Shown here: in pieces, positions 15,480 through 24,729 of the stretch
How positions within the stretch are numbered: the stretch's first letter is position 1
Layout of the letters: each line of letters starts with the position of its first letter
Assembly: GCA_910579865.1 (NCBI GenBank)
Contig: CAJTXA010000026.1
Location: forward strand, 1 to 44,310
DNA length: 44,310 nt
From: an uncultured Lachnospiraceae bacterium
Lineage (GTDB): Bacteria; Bacillota; Clostridia; Lachnospirales; Lachnospiraceae
Direction of reading: 5' to 3'
Position numbers and translations under genes: made by a program
The notes under the pieces: generated by a model
Databases searched by the model: none
What the model was told of the DNA's origin: nothing
The model's input: only the letters and a program-made list of their open reading frames with translations

Positions 15480-15732
15480 AAATCTTTCTCTTCTCCTAAC
15501 TTTCTTTTCATACTACGAAAATTATACCACAATCACATTTATAATTCTATCGAATTTTTATTAAACTTCTTCCTTCGCTTAGTTTTGCTTTGTTGTTTAT
15601 TTTGTTGTCTAAACTAAGTGATATTTTTATATCCTATAATAAATTAAAAAGTTTTATCTTAAAGCAAAGACTTTCACTTTATTACACAGACAATAAATAT
15701 AATATTTATTTCTTTAAAATGCTGTTATGTAT

Positions 15733-16917
15733 TTATAAGCATCCATACACTACATTTCGAAGTCGAGGCATCACATAATTTTCTAAACTTGGCAACATCT
15801 GCTGCATATATACAACAGCTAATTCTTCTGCTGGATCGATAAACACTAATGTTCCTGCCTTTCCACTCCAGCCAAATTCTCCATAAGAAGAATTACAGCC
15901 TCCTTTCTGTGGATCAACCATCGTTCGGCATCCTAATCCATAACTATATCCTATCTGATGATCCCAATTATAATCTAATTTCATTTCCTTACTTAAATGG
16001 TCCATTCGCACCAAATCTAATGTTTTTCTGCCAATCAAACGGACACCATCCTGATTTGTTCCACCAAGTGCCATTGTATTAGCAAATTTCATATAATCTC
16101 CAAGCGTAGAAAGTAATCCTGCTCCACCACTTTCATAGGCACTTTCTTTCCTATAATGCCCATCAAATATCTCTATATGCTCTAACTGCCCAGAAGTAGT
16201 TGTATATACTTTAGCAAGTCTTTTTTCTAGCTCCTTTCTCTCCCAATGAAAAGCCGTTTCTGTCATATCAAGTGGTCTAAAAATAAATTTCTGCATGTAA
16301 TCTTCTAATTTCATTCCGGAAATCACTTCAATTAATGCCCCTAAAATATCATGTGACATTCCATATTTCCAATGCGTTCCTGCCTCAAAAGCTAATGGAA
16401 TATTGGCAAGCTCTTTTGCAACTTCTCTCGTTGTGACAGACTGTGTTTTTAAACTTTGATCCCACCTAGCAAAAAGCTTTGTTATTTGTCTTTCTGTTGG
16501 AAGTTCGTATCCATCATAAGGAATTCCTGTACTCATGCGAAATAAATCTTTAATTAAAATTGGGTTTTTTGCATCTACTATTGTTTGACAATCTGATGTT
16601 CTATCTGTATATACTTTCATCTCTTTATACTCTGGTAAATAAAGATATAATGGATCATTTAACTGAAATCGTCCCTGCTCATAAAGCTGCATGGCACAAG
16701 TACAAGTAATCAATTTTGTCATAGAAAAGATACGAAATAACGTATTTTCTGCAACTTTTCGTTTATTTTCTCTATCTGCCAATCCAGTATAATAAATTAA
16801 CCTCTGCTCGCCATGCTGCATAATTTGAATACTGCATCCTGGTATCCCTACCTCTTTCTCTAAGCTGTCCACAAACCGAATAACTTTATCAAATGATATC
16901 TTTCTTTTGCTGTCCAT
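15733..16917 (-). CDS. Serine hydrolase, class C beta-lactamase/esterase family
   Basis: A 394-residue cytoplasmic-looking protein with no signal peptide. The serine motif SxxK is seen as SMTK in FRIFSMTKLITC, and the YxN-like motif as KYGMSHDIL. Family features GLADRENKRKVAENTLF and ESGGAGLLSTLGDYMKFANT are present, and SYGEFGWSGKAGTLVFIDP supplies the third motif region. This fold includes esterases and D-aminopeptidases as well as AmpC, so beta-lactam resistance should not be assumed. I chose the ATG at 16917 because TAGGAG is 7-8 bases upstream; earlier ATGs would run into mfd. It follows mfd by 58 bases in the same direction. Confidence 0.88.
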   Translation of the reverse strand: MDSKRKISFDKVIRFVDSLEKEVGIPGCSIQIMQHGEQRLIYYTGLADRENKRKVAENTLFRIFSMTKLITCTCAMQLYEQGRFQLNDPLYLYLPEYKEMKVYTDRTSDCQTIVDAKNPILIKDLFRMSTGIPYDGYELPTERQITKLFARWDQSLKTQSVTTREVAKELANIPLAFEAGTHWKYGMSHDILGALIEVISGMKLEDYMQKFIFRPLDMTETAFHWERKELEKRLAKVYTTTSGQLEHIEIFDGHYRKESAYESGGAGLLSTLGDYMKFANTMALGGTNQDGVRLIGRKTLDLVRMDHLSKEMKLDYNWDHQIGYSYGLGCRTMVDPQKGGCNSSYGEFGWSGKAGTLVFIDPAEELAVVYMQQMLPSLENYVMPRLRNVVYGCL

Positions 16918-16975
16918 TCTATTACTCCTATTTTTTATTGCTTTCATCTGCCATCTTCTTTTTTCTATCGTTTTT

Positions 16976-19900
16976 CTACGAAATTTTATCACATGATATT
17001 TCTTTAAAAACTTTTTCCATTTCTTCTAAAAGTTCTTTTAATTTCCCTAATTGTCCCTCTTCACTTTTCTTATCATTCCTTCCATAACTATATAAAAAAT
17101 ATGGATTCTTTCCAACTTTAAATTTTATTTGATTTCGATACTGTTCTAAAAAAAGAGGAACTTTTGTTCCATCCATAGCAGCACTTTCATACATTGTAAT
17201 TCGTATCTCCTGCCGATTTCCCTTTACCTCCAATATATCCAGCCGATGTGCCATCGCTTTTAACAGAGCCACTTGTAAAAGATTTTCTACTGACTTTGGC
17301 ATCGTTCCAAAACGATCTGTCAACTCATCCTGCATATCTAAATATTCTTCTTCATTTTCAATTCCAGCAATTCGCTTATAAATATCTAGTTTATGCATTT
17401 CATTTTTAATATACATAGGTGGAATAAAAGCATTGACATCCATATCAATACTGGTATCAAAATTTTTCTCCTCTCCTATTCCCTTTAAATTTTTCACTGC
17501 CTCATTTAACATCTTACAATAAAGATCATAGCCAACTGCTTCCATATGACCATGCTGTTCTGAACCAAGAATATTTCCTGCTCCACGAATTTCTAAATCC
17601 CGCATTGCAATCTTAAAGCCAGAGCCAAGCTCTGTAAATTCTCGTATTGCAGCAAGACGTTTTTCTGCAACCTCACGAAGCATCTTATCTCTTTTGTACA
17701 ATAAAAATGCATAGGAAGTCCGGTTAGAACGTCCTACCCGTCCACGAAGCTGATAAAGCTGTGCCAACCCAAGCTGATCCGCATCATGAATAATCATTGT
17801 ATTTGCATTTGAAATGTCCAACCCTGTTTCAATAATTGTAGTTGATACTAATACATCAATTTCTCCATTGATATAATCATACATAATTTTTTCTAACTGA
17901 TGTTCCCGCATTTGTCCATGTGCATATTTTACATGTGCATCTGGAACCAACGAAGCGACATGATTTGTAATTTCTTCAATATTGTTGACTCGATTATAGA
18001 CATAATAAACCTGTCCGCCACGATTCAATTCTCGATTGATTGCCTCTCGCACCATCTCATCATGGTACTCCATTACATAAGTCTGAATTGGCAAACGATC
18101 AATCGGAGGTTCTTCCAATATACTCATATCCCGAATCCCAATTAAGCTCATATGAAGCGTACGTGGAATTGGCGTTGCTGTCAGAGTTAACACATCTACA
18201 TTTTCCTTAAGTTGTTTAATTTTCTCCTTATGTGTCACACCAAAACGCTGTTCTTCATCCACTATTAAAAGTCCCAAATCTTTATACTCTAAGTCTTTAG
18301 AAAGTACCCGATGTGTTCCAATTACAATATCCACTAGTCCCTTCTTTAATCCATCTAACGTATTCTTTTGTTGAGAAGGTGTCCGAAAACGAGACAGCAA
18401 ATCTATCCGAACTGGAAAATTTTTCATTCGCTCTACAAAAGTATGATAATGTTGTTGTGCTAAAATTGTAGTAGGTACTAAATAAACTACCTGTTTACTT
18501 TCCATAACAGCCTTAAAAGCTGCCCGAATCGCAATCTCTGTTTTTCCATATCCAACATCACCACATATTAATCGATCCATAATTTTAATACTTTCCATAT
18601 CTCTTTTTGTTTCTTCAATCGCAGTAAGCTGATCTTTTGTCTCCTCATAAGGGAACGTCTCTTCGAACTCCTGTTGCCATACTGTATCTGGACCATACTG
18701 AAAACCAGACTTTGCTTGACGTTTTGCATAAAGTTCTACTAAATCTTTTGCAATATCTCGAACTGCCTTATAAACCTTTGATTTCGTCTTGTGCCATTCT
18801 TTTCCGCCAAGTGTATTTAACTTTGGCGCTTTTGCAGTTGCTCCAGCATACTTTTGAAGCAAATCTAACTGAGTCGCTTGGATATATAACTTACTTCCTC
18901 CCTCATATTCAATCTTAATATAATCCTTTGTCACTCCCTCCACTTCCATCTTTTCAATTCCTTGATATATCCCTAATCCATGATTTTCATGTACTACATA
19001 ATCCCCTATGCTTAAATCAGTAAAATTTTGAATTTTCTGTCCTTCGTAAGTCTTCTTTTTCCGCTTCTTCTTTTCAGCACCAAATATATCTGCTTCAGTA
19101 ATCACAACAAATTTTAACTGAGGGTACTCAAACCCTCGATGGAGATATCCATATGTTACTAAAATTTCTCCTGGCTGTACGGGATTTTCCAACGAATCCC
19201 GACTATAGGCAGATAAACTATGTTCTCGCAGATCCTGTGCTAACCGAGCTGTCCGTGTTCTAGAATTCGATAATAAAATAACTCGATATCCTTGTTTTTT
19301 ATACCTTAACAGATCCTTAACCAAAATCTCAAAATTATTATTATAAGAGTTTACACTTTGCACATGGAAATAAACTGTCTCTGAAAGACTAATGTAATTT
19401 TGCTTCTGATCAAGTACTCCCATTGCAATAACATAGTTTTTTTGTATTCTCGCAAAGGTTTCTTTTGTTCCATATAAAACTTCTGTTTGTTTTGGCAGAA
19501 TATATCCTTTTTCTAAACGATGAATCATACTCTCTCGAAACTCCATCTCTAATGTATCTGCTTTCTCTCCAATCCGCACAGGTTCATCTAAAAATACTAA
19601 TGTTTGTTCCAATGGAAAATAATCTAAAAAACTAACTGTTTCTTTATAAAAATAAGATAAATAGGCATCCAAAGAAATCGTAGATTTTAAACTTTTCATC
19701 TGTTCTACGACTTCCCCAATTATACTACGAATTCTTTTTATTTCTTCCTGCTTCCCTTCTTTTTCAAGTACAGTTATCTGCCTTTGTAAATCTAAATTTA
19801 ATGTTTGAATCCCTTCTTGTATGATATCTTTTTCTAAAATCATTTCTGTTGCGGGATACAAAATAATTTCTTTTTGACTTTCAATCGAACGCTGACTTTG

Positions 19901-20539
19901 AATATGAAATGTACGAATCGAATCCACCTCATCTCCCCAAAGCTCAATTCGGTAAGGTACCTCCTCTGTTAAAGGAAAAATATCAATAATTCCCCCTCGT
20001 ACAGCAAACTCTCCATGTCCTTCTACTTGTTGTACTCTCTCATATCCAATTTGAATTAATTGTTCTATCAATTTCTCACTGTCAATATGATCTGTATCTG
20101 AAATATGCAAAATATTTTGTTGTATCAAAGGAAGGGGTAAAATCTTATCCATACACCCATCTATTGTAATAATTACTACTAATCGTTTTTTTTCCAATAA
20201 AGCCTGAATTGCTTTCATACGTTCTTGTACAATTAAATTTCCATGAATATCTGCGCTATAAAAGATAAAATCTTTTGCTGGGTAGCAAATAACATTTTCA
20301 TCAAAACACTTATAGTCCTCATAAAGTTCCCGTGCCCGCACCTCACTAAACGTAATCACCAATTTATAAGCAAACTCCTCACCACATCCAGCGATAAAAT
20401 GCGCTTTTTGAGAATCTATACAACCACAGGCAAAAAGAGCACCGCTTCTTTTCTCTCTATTTTTTTGACGTCTTTTTAGCCAATCCTGTAGTTCCTCTAC
20501 TTCTTTCAACTCTGTTAAAGGAGTTGTGATACAATTCAT
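16976..20539 (-). CDS. mfd: Transcription-repair coupling factor
   Basis: An 1187-residue protein, full length for Mfd. It recognises RNA polymerase stalled at DNA damage, pushes it off and recruits UvrA. The UvrB-like N-terminal modules include GHGEFAVRGGIIDIFP. The RNA-polymerase interaction domain has DYVVHENHGLGIYQGI. The helicase core has Walker A GDVGYGKTE, DEEQRFGV, TATPIPRTL and QLRGRVGRS, followed by the translocation (TRG) region and the C-terminal UvrA-masking domain. GGGAGGAG precedes the ATG at 20539; an upstream TTG would place that site inside the gene. It follows pth in the same direction with a gap of about 120 bases. Confidence 0.97.
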   Translation of the reverse strand: MNCITTPLTELKEVEELQDWLKRRQKNREKRSGALFACGCIDSQKAHFIAGCGEEFAYKLVITFSEVRARELYEDYKCFDENVICYPAKDFIFYSADIHGNLIVQERMKAIQALLEKKRLVVIITIDGCMDKILPLPLIQQNILHISDTDHIDSEKLIEQLIQIGYERVQQVEGHGEFAVRGGIIDIFPLTEEVPYRIELWGDEVDSIRTFHIQSQRSIESQKEIILYPATEMILEKDIIQEGIQTLNLDLQRQITVLEKEGKQEEIKRIRSIIGEVVEQMKSLKSTISLDAYLSYFYKETVSFLDYFPLEQTLVFLDEPVRIGEKADTLEMEFRESMIHRLEKGYILPKQTEVLYGTKETFARIQKNYVIAMGVLDQKQNYISLSETVYFHVQSVNSYNNNFEILVKDLLRYKKQGYRVILLSNSRTRTARLAQDLREHSLSAYSRDSLENPVQPGEILVTYGYLHRGFEYPQLKFVVITEADIFGAEKKKRKKKTYEGQKIQNFTDLSIGDYVVHENHGLGIYQGIEKMEVEGVTKDYIKIEYEGGSKLYIQATQLDLLQKYAGATAKAPKLNTLGGKEWHKTKSKVYKAVRDIAKDLVELYAKRQAKSGFQYGPDTVWQQEFEETFPYEETKDQLTAIEETKRDMESIKIMDRLICGDVGYGKTEIAIRAAFKAVMESKQVVYLVPTTILAQQHYHTFVERMKNFPVRIDLLSRFRTPSQQKNTLDGLKKGLVDIVIGTHRVLSKDLEYKDLGLLIVDEEQRFGVTHKEKIKQLKENVDVLTLTATPIPRTLHMSLIGIRDMSILEEPPIDRLPIQTYVMEYHDEMVREAINRELNRGGQVYYVYNRVNNIEEITNHVASLVPDAHVKYAHGQMREHQLEKIMYDYINGEIDVLVSTTIIETGLDISNANTMIIHDADQLGLAQLYQLRGRVGRSNRTSYAFLLYKRDKMLREVAEKRLAAIREFTELGSGFKIAMRDLEIRGAGNILGSEQHGHMEAVGYDLYCKMLNEAVKNLKGIGEEKNFDTSIDMDVNAFIPPMYIKNEMHKLDIYKRIAGIENEEEYLDMQDELTDRFGTMPKSVENLLQVALLKAMAHRLDILEVKGNRQEIRITMYESAAMDGTKVPLFLEQYRNQIKFKVGKNPYFLYSYGRNDKKSEEGQLGKLKELLEEMEKVFKEISCDKIS

Positions 20540-20658
20540 ACTCTCCTCCCTCTCTGGCAATCCATTGCCGAAATATCCAATCTATTTTTATTTATAAAAT
20601 AATCCTTCTATTAAAATTATATTTTATCTCCTATTTTTCCATACGAATTTATTTGATT

Positions 20659-21219
20659 TTAGTGGAACAAGTTCATTGCTGCTTCCATCCCTTTCTGCAA
20701 AATACACTCTGCTGCTTTCGCTGCACGCTCCACACTTTCATCTGCCTTTATTCGATCTTCTTCATTAAAACGTCCTAACACATAATCAGCCAAATCCCAT
20801 CCCTTTGGTTTTTCTCCAACTCCAACTTTTATTCGCCAGAATTCATCCATCCCCAAACAAGCGATAATACTTTTTACTCCATTATGTCCCCCTGCACTTC
20901 CCTTTGCTCTAAGTCGAATTCTTCCTACATCCAGACTAATATCATCAAAAATCACAAGTAATTGATTTTTGGGATTCAACTTATAATATCCAATCGCCTC
21001 TCGTATACTTTCTCCACTTAAATTCATATAAGTTTGTGGTTGTAAAAGAATCACTTTCTCTCCTGCAATACTCCCCTTGCCACAAATAGCTTTATGTTTA
21101 TGAAGCTCCATTGAAATTCCATTTCTATCTGCAAGCTCATCAATTACTTCAAATCCAATATTATGTCTTGTTCGTGCATACTGATAAGTCGGATTTCCCA
21201 ACCCTACTATTAAATACAT
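20659..21219 (-). CDS. pth: Peptidyl-tRNA hydrolase
   Basis: A 186-residue enzyme that frees tRNA from peptidyl-tRNA dropped by ribosomes. The family motifs are complete: MYLIVGLGNP (N9), ARTRHNIGFEVID (catalytic His19), LLQPQTYMNLSGES, VIFDDISLDVGRIRLR (Asp) and GSAGGHNGVKSI. The ATG at 21219 has GAGGAG 7 bases upstream; the reading frame is open further to a GTG without a suitable site. The order pth then mfd is common in Firmicutes. The promoter is at 21340-21369. Confidence 0.97.
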   Translation of the reverse strand: MYLIVGLGNPTYQYARTRHNIGFEVIDELADRNGISMELHKHKAICGKGSIAGEKVILLQPQTYMNLSGESIREAIGYYKLNPKNQLLVIFDDISLDVGRIRLRAKGSAGGHNGVKSIIACLGMDEFWRIKVGVGEKPKGWDLADYVLGRFNEEDRIKADESVERAAKAAECILQKGMEAAMNLFH

Positions 21220-21339
21220 TTTTCTTCTCCTCACTCTACCTGATCTTTAAAATAGCTTTTATCCTATTATTTTAATCTTTTATTATCTGACATCTTGAAC
21301 TTTTTCTGTCCTCTATTTACATTTTCCCACAATAATGCT

Positions 21340-21369
21340 ATCATAATTCTACTTGATAAAAAAAGTCAA
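21340..21369 (-). promoter_or_regulatory. Promoter of pth-mfd
   Basis: On the reverse strand -35 TTGACT (21364-21369) and -10 TATGAT (21340-21345) are 18 bases apart, about 120 bases before pth. Confidence 0.6.
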
Positions 21370-21433
21370 GCCAATATCACCATTCGGCTTTTTATGCATC
21401 TGCATAAATAACAACTAAAATACGAGGTATAAT

Positions 21434-21526
21434 ATGAAACAATATAATGAAAATAGTTGGTTTATCTCCATTCTGATCTGTTTTATTATTGTAGGTGTTC
21501 TCTTTTTCTCAGTAGCAACCTTTTAA
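21434..21526 (+). CDS. Possible 30-residue single-helix membrane peptide
   Basis: A short ORF, MKQYNENSWFISILICFIIV then GVLFFSVATF, with a polar N-terminus and one hydrophobic helix of about 20 residues. GAGG lies 6 bases before the ATG, and a strong hairpin follows 14 bases after the stop. These three signs together suggest a real small protein, but the length is so short that chance cannot be excluded. Function is unknown. Confidence 0.4.
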   Translation: MKQYNENSWFISILICFIIVGVLFFSVATF

Positions 21527-21540
21527 CTCATTCAAAAATT

Positions 21541-21567
21541 CCCAGACAGGATAACCTCCTGCCTGGG
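21541..21567. terminator. Terminator between spoVG and the small membrane peptide
   Basis: CCCAGACAGG (21541-21550) pairs with CCTGCCTGGG (21558-21567), 9 of 10 bases, across a 7-base loop. On the reverse strand it is followed by AATTTTTG, making it the terminator of the glgC-glgD-spoVG operon. Confidence 0.75.
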
Positions 21568-21612
21568 AAACCTATTTCTTATTCTGTTTTTAGAAAGGGA
21601 AATTTCTTCTGT

Positions 21613-21897
21613 CTAATCTTCCGTTGCCTGCTCTTCCATTTCTTTTAAAGCTGTTTCGTATTTTTCCAGAATAATTTTCTGCATCACTTCACGGGTTTCT
21701 GAATTAATCGGATGTGCAATATCTCGGTATTCTCCGTCAGACGCTTTCCGGCTTGGCATTGCAATAAACAACCCTTTTTCACCTTCTATTACTTTGATAT
21801 CATGAATTACAAATTCATCTTCCAGAGTAATTGATACGACTGCCTTCATCTTGCCTTCCTTTGCAACCTTCCGAACCCTTACATCTGTAATCTGCAT
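21613..21897 (-). CDS. spoVG: Septation/regulatory protein SpoVG
   Basis: A 94-residue protein, the usual length, starting MQITDVRVRKVAKEGKMKAV and containing SITLEDEFVIHDIKVIEGEK and GLFIAMPSRK, the diagnostic SpoVG core. SpoVG is a small nucleic-acid-binding regulator affecting septum formation, sporulation and surface genes. The ATG at 21897 has AAGGGA about 9 bases upstream. Longer in-frame starts would overlap glgD and carry unrelated sequence. It lies 43 bases behind glgD in the same direction, so it may be read through from the glycogen operon. Confidence 0.95.
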   Translation of the reverse strand: MQITDVRVRKVAKEGKMKAVVSITLEDEFVIHDIKVIEGEKGLFIAMPSRKASDGEYRDIAHPINSETREVMQKIILEKYETALKEMEEQATED

Positions 21898-21940
21898 TCT
21901 CAATCTTCCCTTCACAACTAAACGTTTTATCCTTTGCAGG

Positions 21941-23062
21941 CTATAACGCATACCTTTCGTTCTTTTCCAAAACGATCTTAATCTGATCCGGATTTCCGAT
22001 ATGTGTTGTGTTTGCCCGAATTGTATCACGGCTTTCTACAATACAGTTTTCAATATAGGTATTATCGCCAATATAAACATCATTTAATACAATCGAATTC
22101 TTAATCACACAATTATTTCCAATATAAGTTTTCTTAAATAAAACAGAATTTTCTACTTTACCATTTACAATACTTCCACTGGAAATTAAGCTATTCCGAA
22201 CTTCTGCACCTGGATTGTACTTTGCTGGTGGTAAATCATCAATCTTTGAATACACTTCTGGATATTCTTTAAAGAAGTAATTTCTCACTTCTGGATTTAA
22301 GAAATCCATATTGGTTTTATAGTAAGCGTCTACTGAAGAAATACTTCTCCAATAGCTGTCCATCTGATAAGCATAGATCCTCTTTAAATTCTTATAGCGA
22401 ACTAAAACATCACTTACAAAATCCTTTCTGCCTTCCTGTGCACAACGTTCAATCAATTCAATTAACTGACGTCTACGAATTACATAGATACCAGTTGATA
22501 GCTGACTAGAAGATGCAACTACTGGTTTCTCTTCAAAATCAGTAATTCTTCCGTCTTCATCTGTCTTAATCAAACCAAAACGGCAAGGATCTTCCCAATC
22601 TGGAACGCTGTTTGTTACAACTGTAATATCTGCTTTCTTTGCAATATGATATTCCAATACCTTGTTATAATCTAACTTATAGATGCTGTCGCCAGAAGCA
22701 ATCACAACATATGGTTCATGGCTTCTCTTTAAAAAGCTTAAATTCTGATAAATTGCATCTGCTGTACCGCCATACCAATAACTATTTTCTGTTGTAATTG
22801 TAGGCGTAAATACAAATAAACCGCCTTGTTTTCTTCCGAAATCCCACCATTTTGAAGAACTAAGATGCTCATTTAATGATCTTGCATTATATTGTGTAAA
22901 TACTGCTACCTTCTGAATATGGGAATTGGACATATTACTTAATGTAAAATCAATCGCACGGTAGCTGCCCGCAACAGGCATTGCTGCAATTGCTCTTTTA
23001 TTAGACAGCTCCCTCATTCTACTATTGTTACCACCTGCTAAAATAATACCAATGGCTCTCAT
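21941..23062 (-). CDS. glgD: Glucose-1-phosphate adenylyltransferase subunit GlgD
   Basis: A 373-residue nucleotidyltransferase-fold protein with the N-terminal MRAIGIILAGGNNSRMRELS and a C-terminal left-handed beta-helix (NSLISSGSIVNGKVENSVLF, VYIGDNTYIENCIVESRDTI). In Firmicutes GlgD is the second, mostly regulatory subunit that pairs with GlgC to make ADP-glucose. The glucosyl loop is less canonical than in GlgC (GGNNSRM rather than GGQGSRLG). Its ATG overlaps the glgC stop by 4 bases (ATGA), so the two are translated together in near equal amounts. Confidence 0.96.
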   Translation of the reverse strand: MRAIGIILAGGNNSRMRELSNKRAIAAMPVAGSYRAIDFTLSNMSNSHIQKVAVFTQYNARSLNEHLSSSKWWDFGRKQGGLFVFTPTITTENSYWYGGTADAIYQNLSFLKRSHEPYVVIASGDSIYKLDYNKVLEYHIAKKADITVVTNSVPDWEDPCRFGLIKTDEDGRITDFEEKPVVASSSQLSTGIYVIRRRQLIELIERCAQEGRKDFVSDVLVRYKNLKRIYAYQMDSYWRSISSVDAYYKTNMDFLNPEVRNYFFKEYPEVYSKIDDLPPAKYNPGAEVRNSLISSGSIVNGKVENSVLFKKTYIGNNCVIKNSIVLNDVYIGDNTYIENCIVESRDTIRANTTHIGNPDQIKIVLEKNERYAL

Positions 23063-24333
23063 CGTGTTTCACCTGCCTTAATAATATACTCGCCGCTTTC
23101 CAGTTTTCCGTTTGGATAATCGGACTCTTCTGTCTTACCAGAAATTGCAACATTCTTGCCAATTGTTACATTAGCCGGAATATAGGAATTTTCTCCAATC
23201 GTTACCAAATCAAATGCATAAACCTTCGGATCATATTTACTTGGTGCGTAATCGCCTACACCTAAAACAACATTGTCACTAATTTCAACATTTTCTGCAA
23301 TAATTGCCTTATAAACTTGTGCGCCTTTTCCAATTGTTGTTCCTTGCATAATAATGGAATCTCTTACCACTGTACCTTCTCCCACTACAACGCCAGGGCC
23401 AATTACGGAATTGTATACTTCACCATATACCTCCGTACCTTCACCAATAATACTTCTTTCTACTTTAGCTCCTGCAGCTATGTACTGCGGAGGAAGCGTA
23501 TCGCTCTTTGTATAAATTCTCCAGAACTCTTCATATAAGTTAAATACAGGAATAATATCAATCAATTCCATATTTGCTTCCCAATAAGAGCCTAATGTTC
23601 CTACATCTTTCCAATACCCGTTGTACTCATAAGCAAAAATTCTTCCGCCATTTTCAAAACAATATGGAATAATATGCTTTCCAAAGTCACATCCACTTAC
23701 ACCGGACATCTTTACTAATGCTTCTTTTAATACCTTCCAGCTAAAGATGTAGATACCCATAGAAGCTAAATTACTCTTTGGATTTTTTGGTTTCTCTTCA
23801 AATTCTATAATACGATCATTTTCGTCCGTTACGACAATGCCGAAACGGCTTGCTTCTTCAATCGGAACAGGCATAGCAGCGATCGTAATGTCTGCATTGT
23901 TCGCCTTATGATATTCTAACATTACCTCATAATCCATCTTATAGATATGATCACCAGAAAGAATTAATACATATTCTGGATTATACTGTTCCATATAAGT
24001 TAGATTTTGATAAATTGCATTGGCTGTACCGGAGTACCATTCACTATTTCCAATCTTTTCATATGGAGAAAGAATCGTTACGCCACCTACATTTCGATCC
24101 AAATCCCACGGAATACCAATTCCAATATGAGTATTCAATCTTAACGGCTGATACTGGGTAAGAACACCTACCGTATCTACTCCTGAATTAATACAATTAC
24201 TAAGTGGGAAATCAATAATGCGGTACTTTCCTCCGAATGCCACTGCAGGTTTTGCCACCTGAGATGTTAAAACACCAAGTCGGCTTCCCTGTCCGCCTGC
24301 TAAAAGCATGGCTATCATTTCTTTCTTAATCAC
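23059..24333 (-). CDS. glgC: Glucose-1-phosphate adenylyltransferase GlgC
   Basis: A 424-residue catalytic subunit forming ADP-glucose from ATP and glucose 1-phosphate, the committed step of glycogen synthesis. The ATP loop MLLAGGQGSRLGVLTSQVAK is complete, with KYRIIDFPLSNCINSG, the sugar-phosphate segment SGDHIYKMDYEVML, FEEKPKNP, and a C-terminal beta-helix ending in KNVAISGKTEESD. The start is a GTG at 24333 with GAGGTG about 6 bases upstream. It heads the glgC-glgD-spoVG cluster. A reverse-strand -10 TATAAT lies at 24390-24395. Confidence 0.97.
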   Translation of the reverse strand: MIKKEMIAMLLAGGQGSRLGVLTSQVAKPAVAFGGKYRIIDFPLSNCINSGVDTVGVLTQYQPLRLNTHIGIGIPWDLDRNVGGVTILSPYEKIGNSEWYSGTANAIYQNLTYMEQYNPEYVLILSGDHIYKMDYEVMLEYHKANNADITIAAMPVPIEEASRFGIVVTDENDRIIEFEEKPKNPKSNLASMGIYIFSWKVLKEALVKMSGVSGCDFGKHIIPYCFENGGRIFAYEYNGYWKDVGTLGSYWEANMELIDIIPVFNLYEEFWRIYTKSDTLPPQYIAAGAKVERSIIGEGTEVYGEVYNSVIGPGVVVGEGTVVRDSIIMQGTTIGKGAQVYKAIIAENVEISDNVVLGVGDYAPSKYDPKVYAFDLVTIGENSYIPANVTIGKNVAISGKTEESDYPNGKLESGEYIIKAGETR

Positions 24334-24729
24334 GATATCACCTCTTGTTGTAGATTTCTATTTTTTTAGTGCTATTCGCCCTGTAATTTATTATAACATA
24401 AAAGTTTTTTTTTAGAAACAGATTTTCTGAAATTTGTTTAGATTTTTTTCACATTTTCCGTCAATATTTCTCTTAATTTTATTTTTACTACAGAACAGGC
24501 ATTTTTTCTGTATCAGAATGTGAAACTTTGTTCCTAAAAATTCTGATTTTTGTTGATTTTCCACAAAATGGAAAGAAACAAACCATATTTTTTCTATGGT
24601 TCCTAACCTTTTTCTGTACAAAAGTTTACTTTTTTCTTAATTTTATATTGGCTTTTTTCCTTAGTAAGAGTATAATATTTTATCAGAAACCATCTATGGT
24701 TTCCAGCTATTAAGAAAGGAATCATTATC
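24334..24729. promoter_or_regulatory. Divergent glgC/murC promoter region
   Basis: A 396-base AT-rich spacer full of T runs and no gene. Toward murC, -35 TTGGCT (24648-24653), a 17-base spacer and -10 TATAAT (24671-24676) form a good sigma-A promoter. Toward glgC there is TATAAT on the reverse strand at 24390-24395 with only a weak -35. Confidence 0.6.

Noticed and set aside
15733..16917. Beta-lactam resistance gene
   Set aside because: The fold is class C-like, but there is no signal peptide and the family is mostly esterases and peptidases; resistance is not supported.
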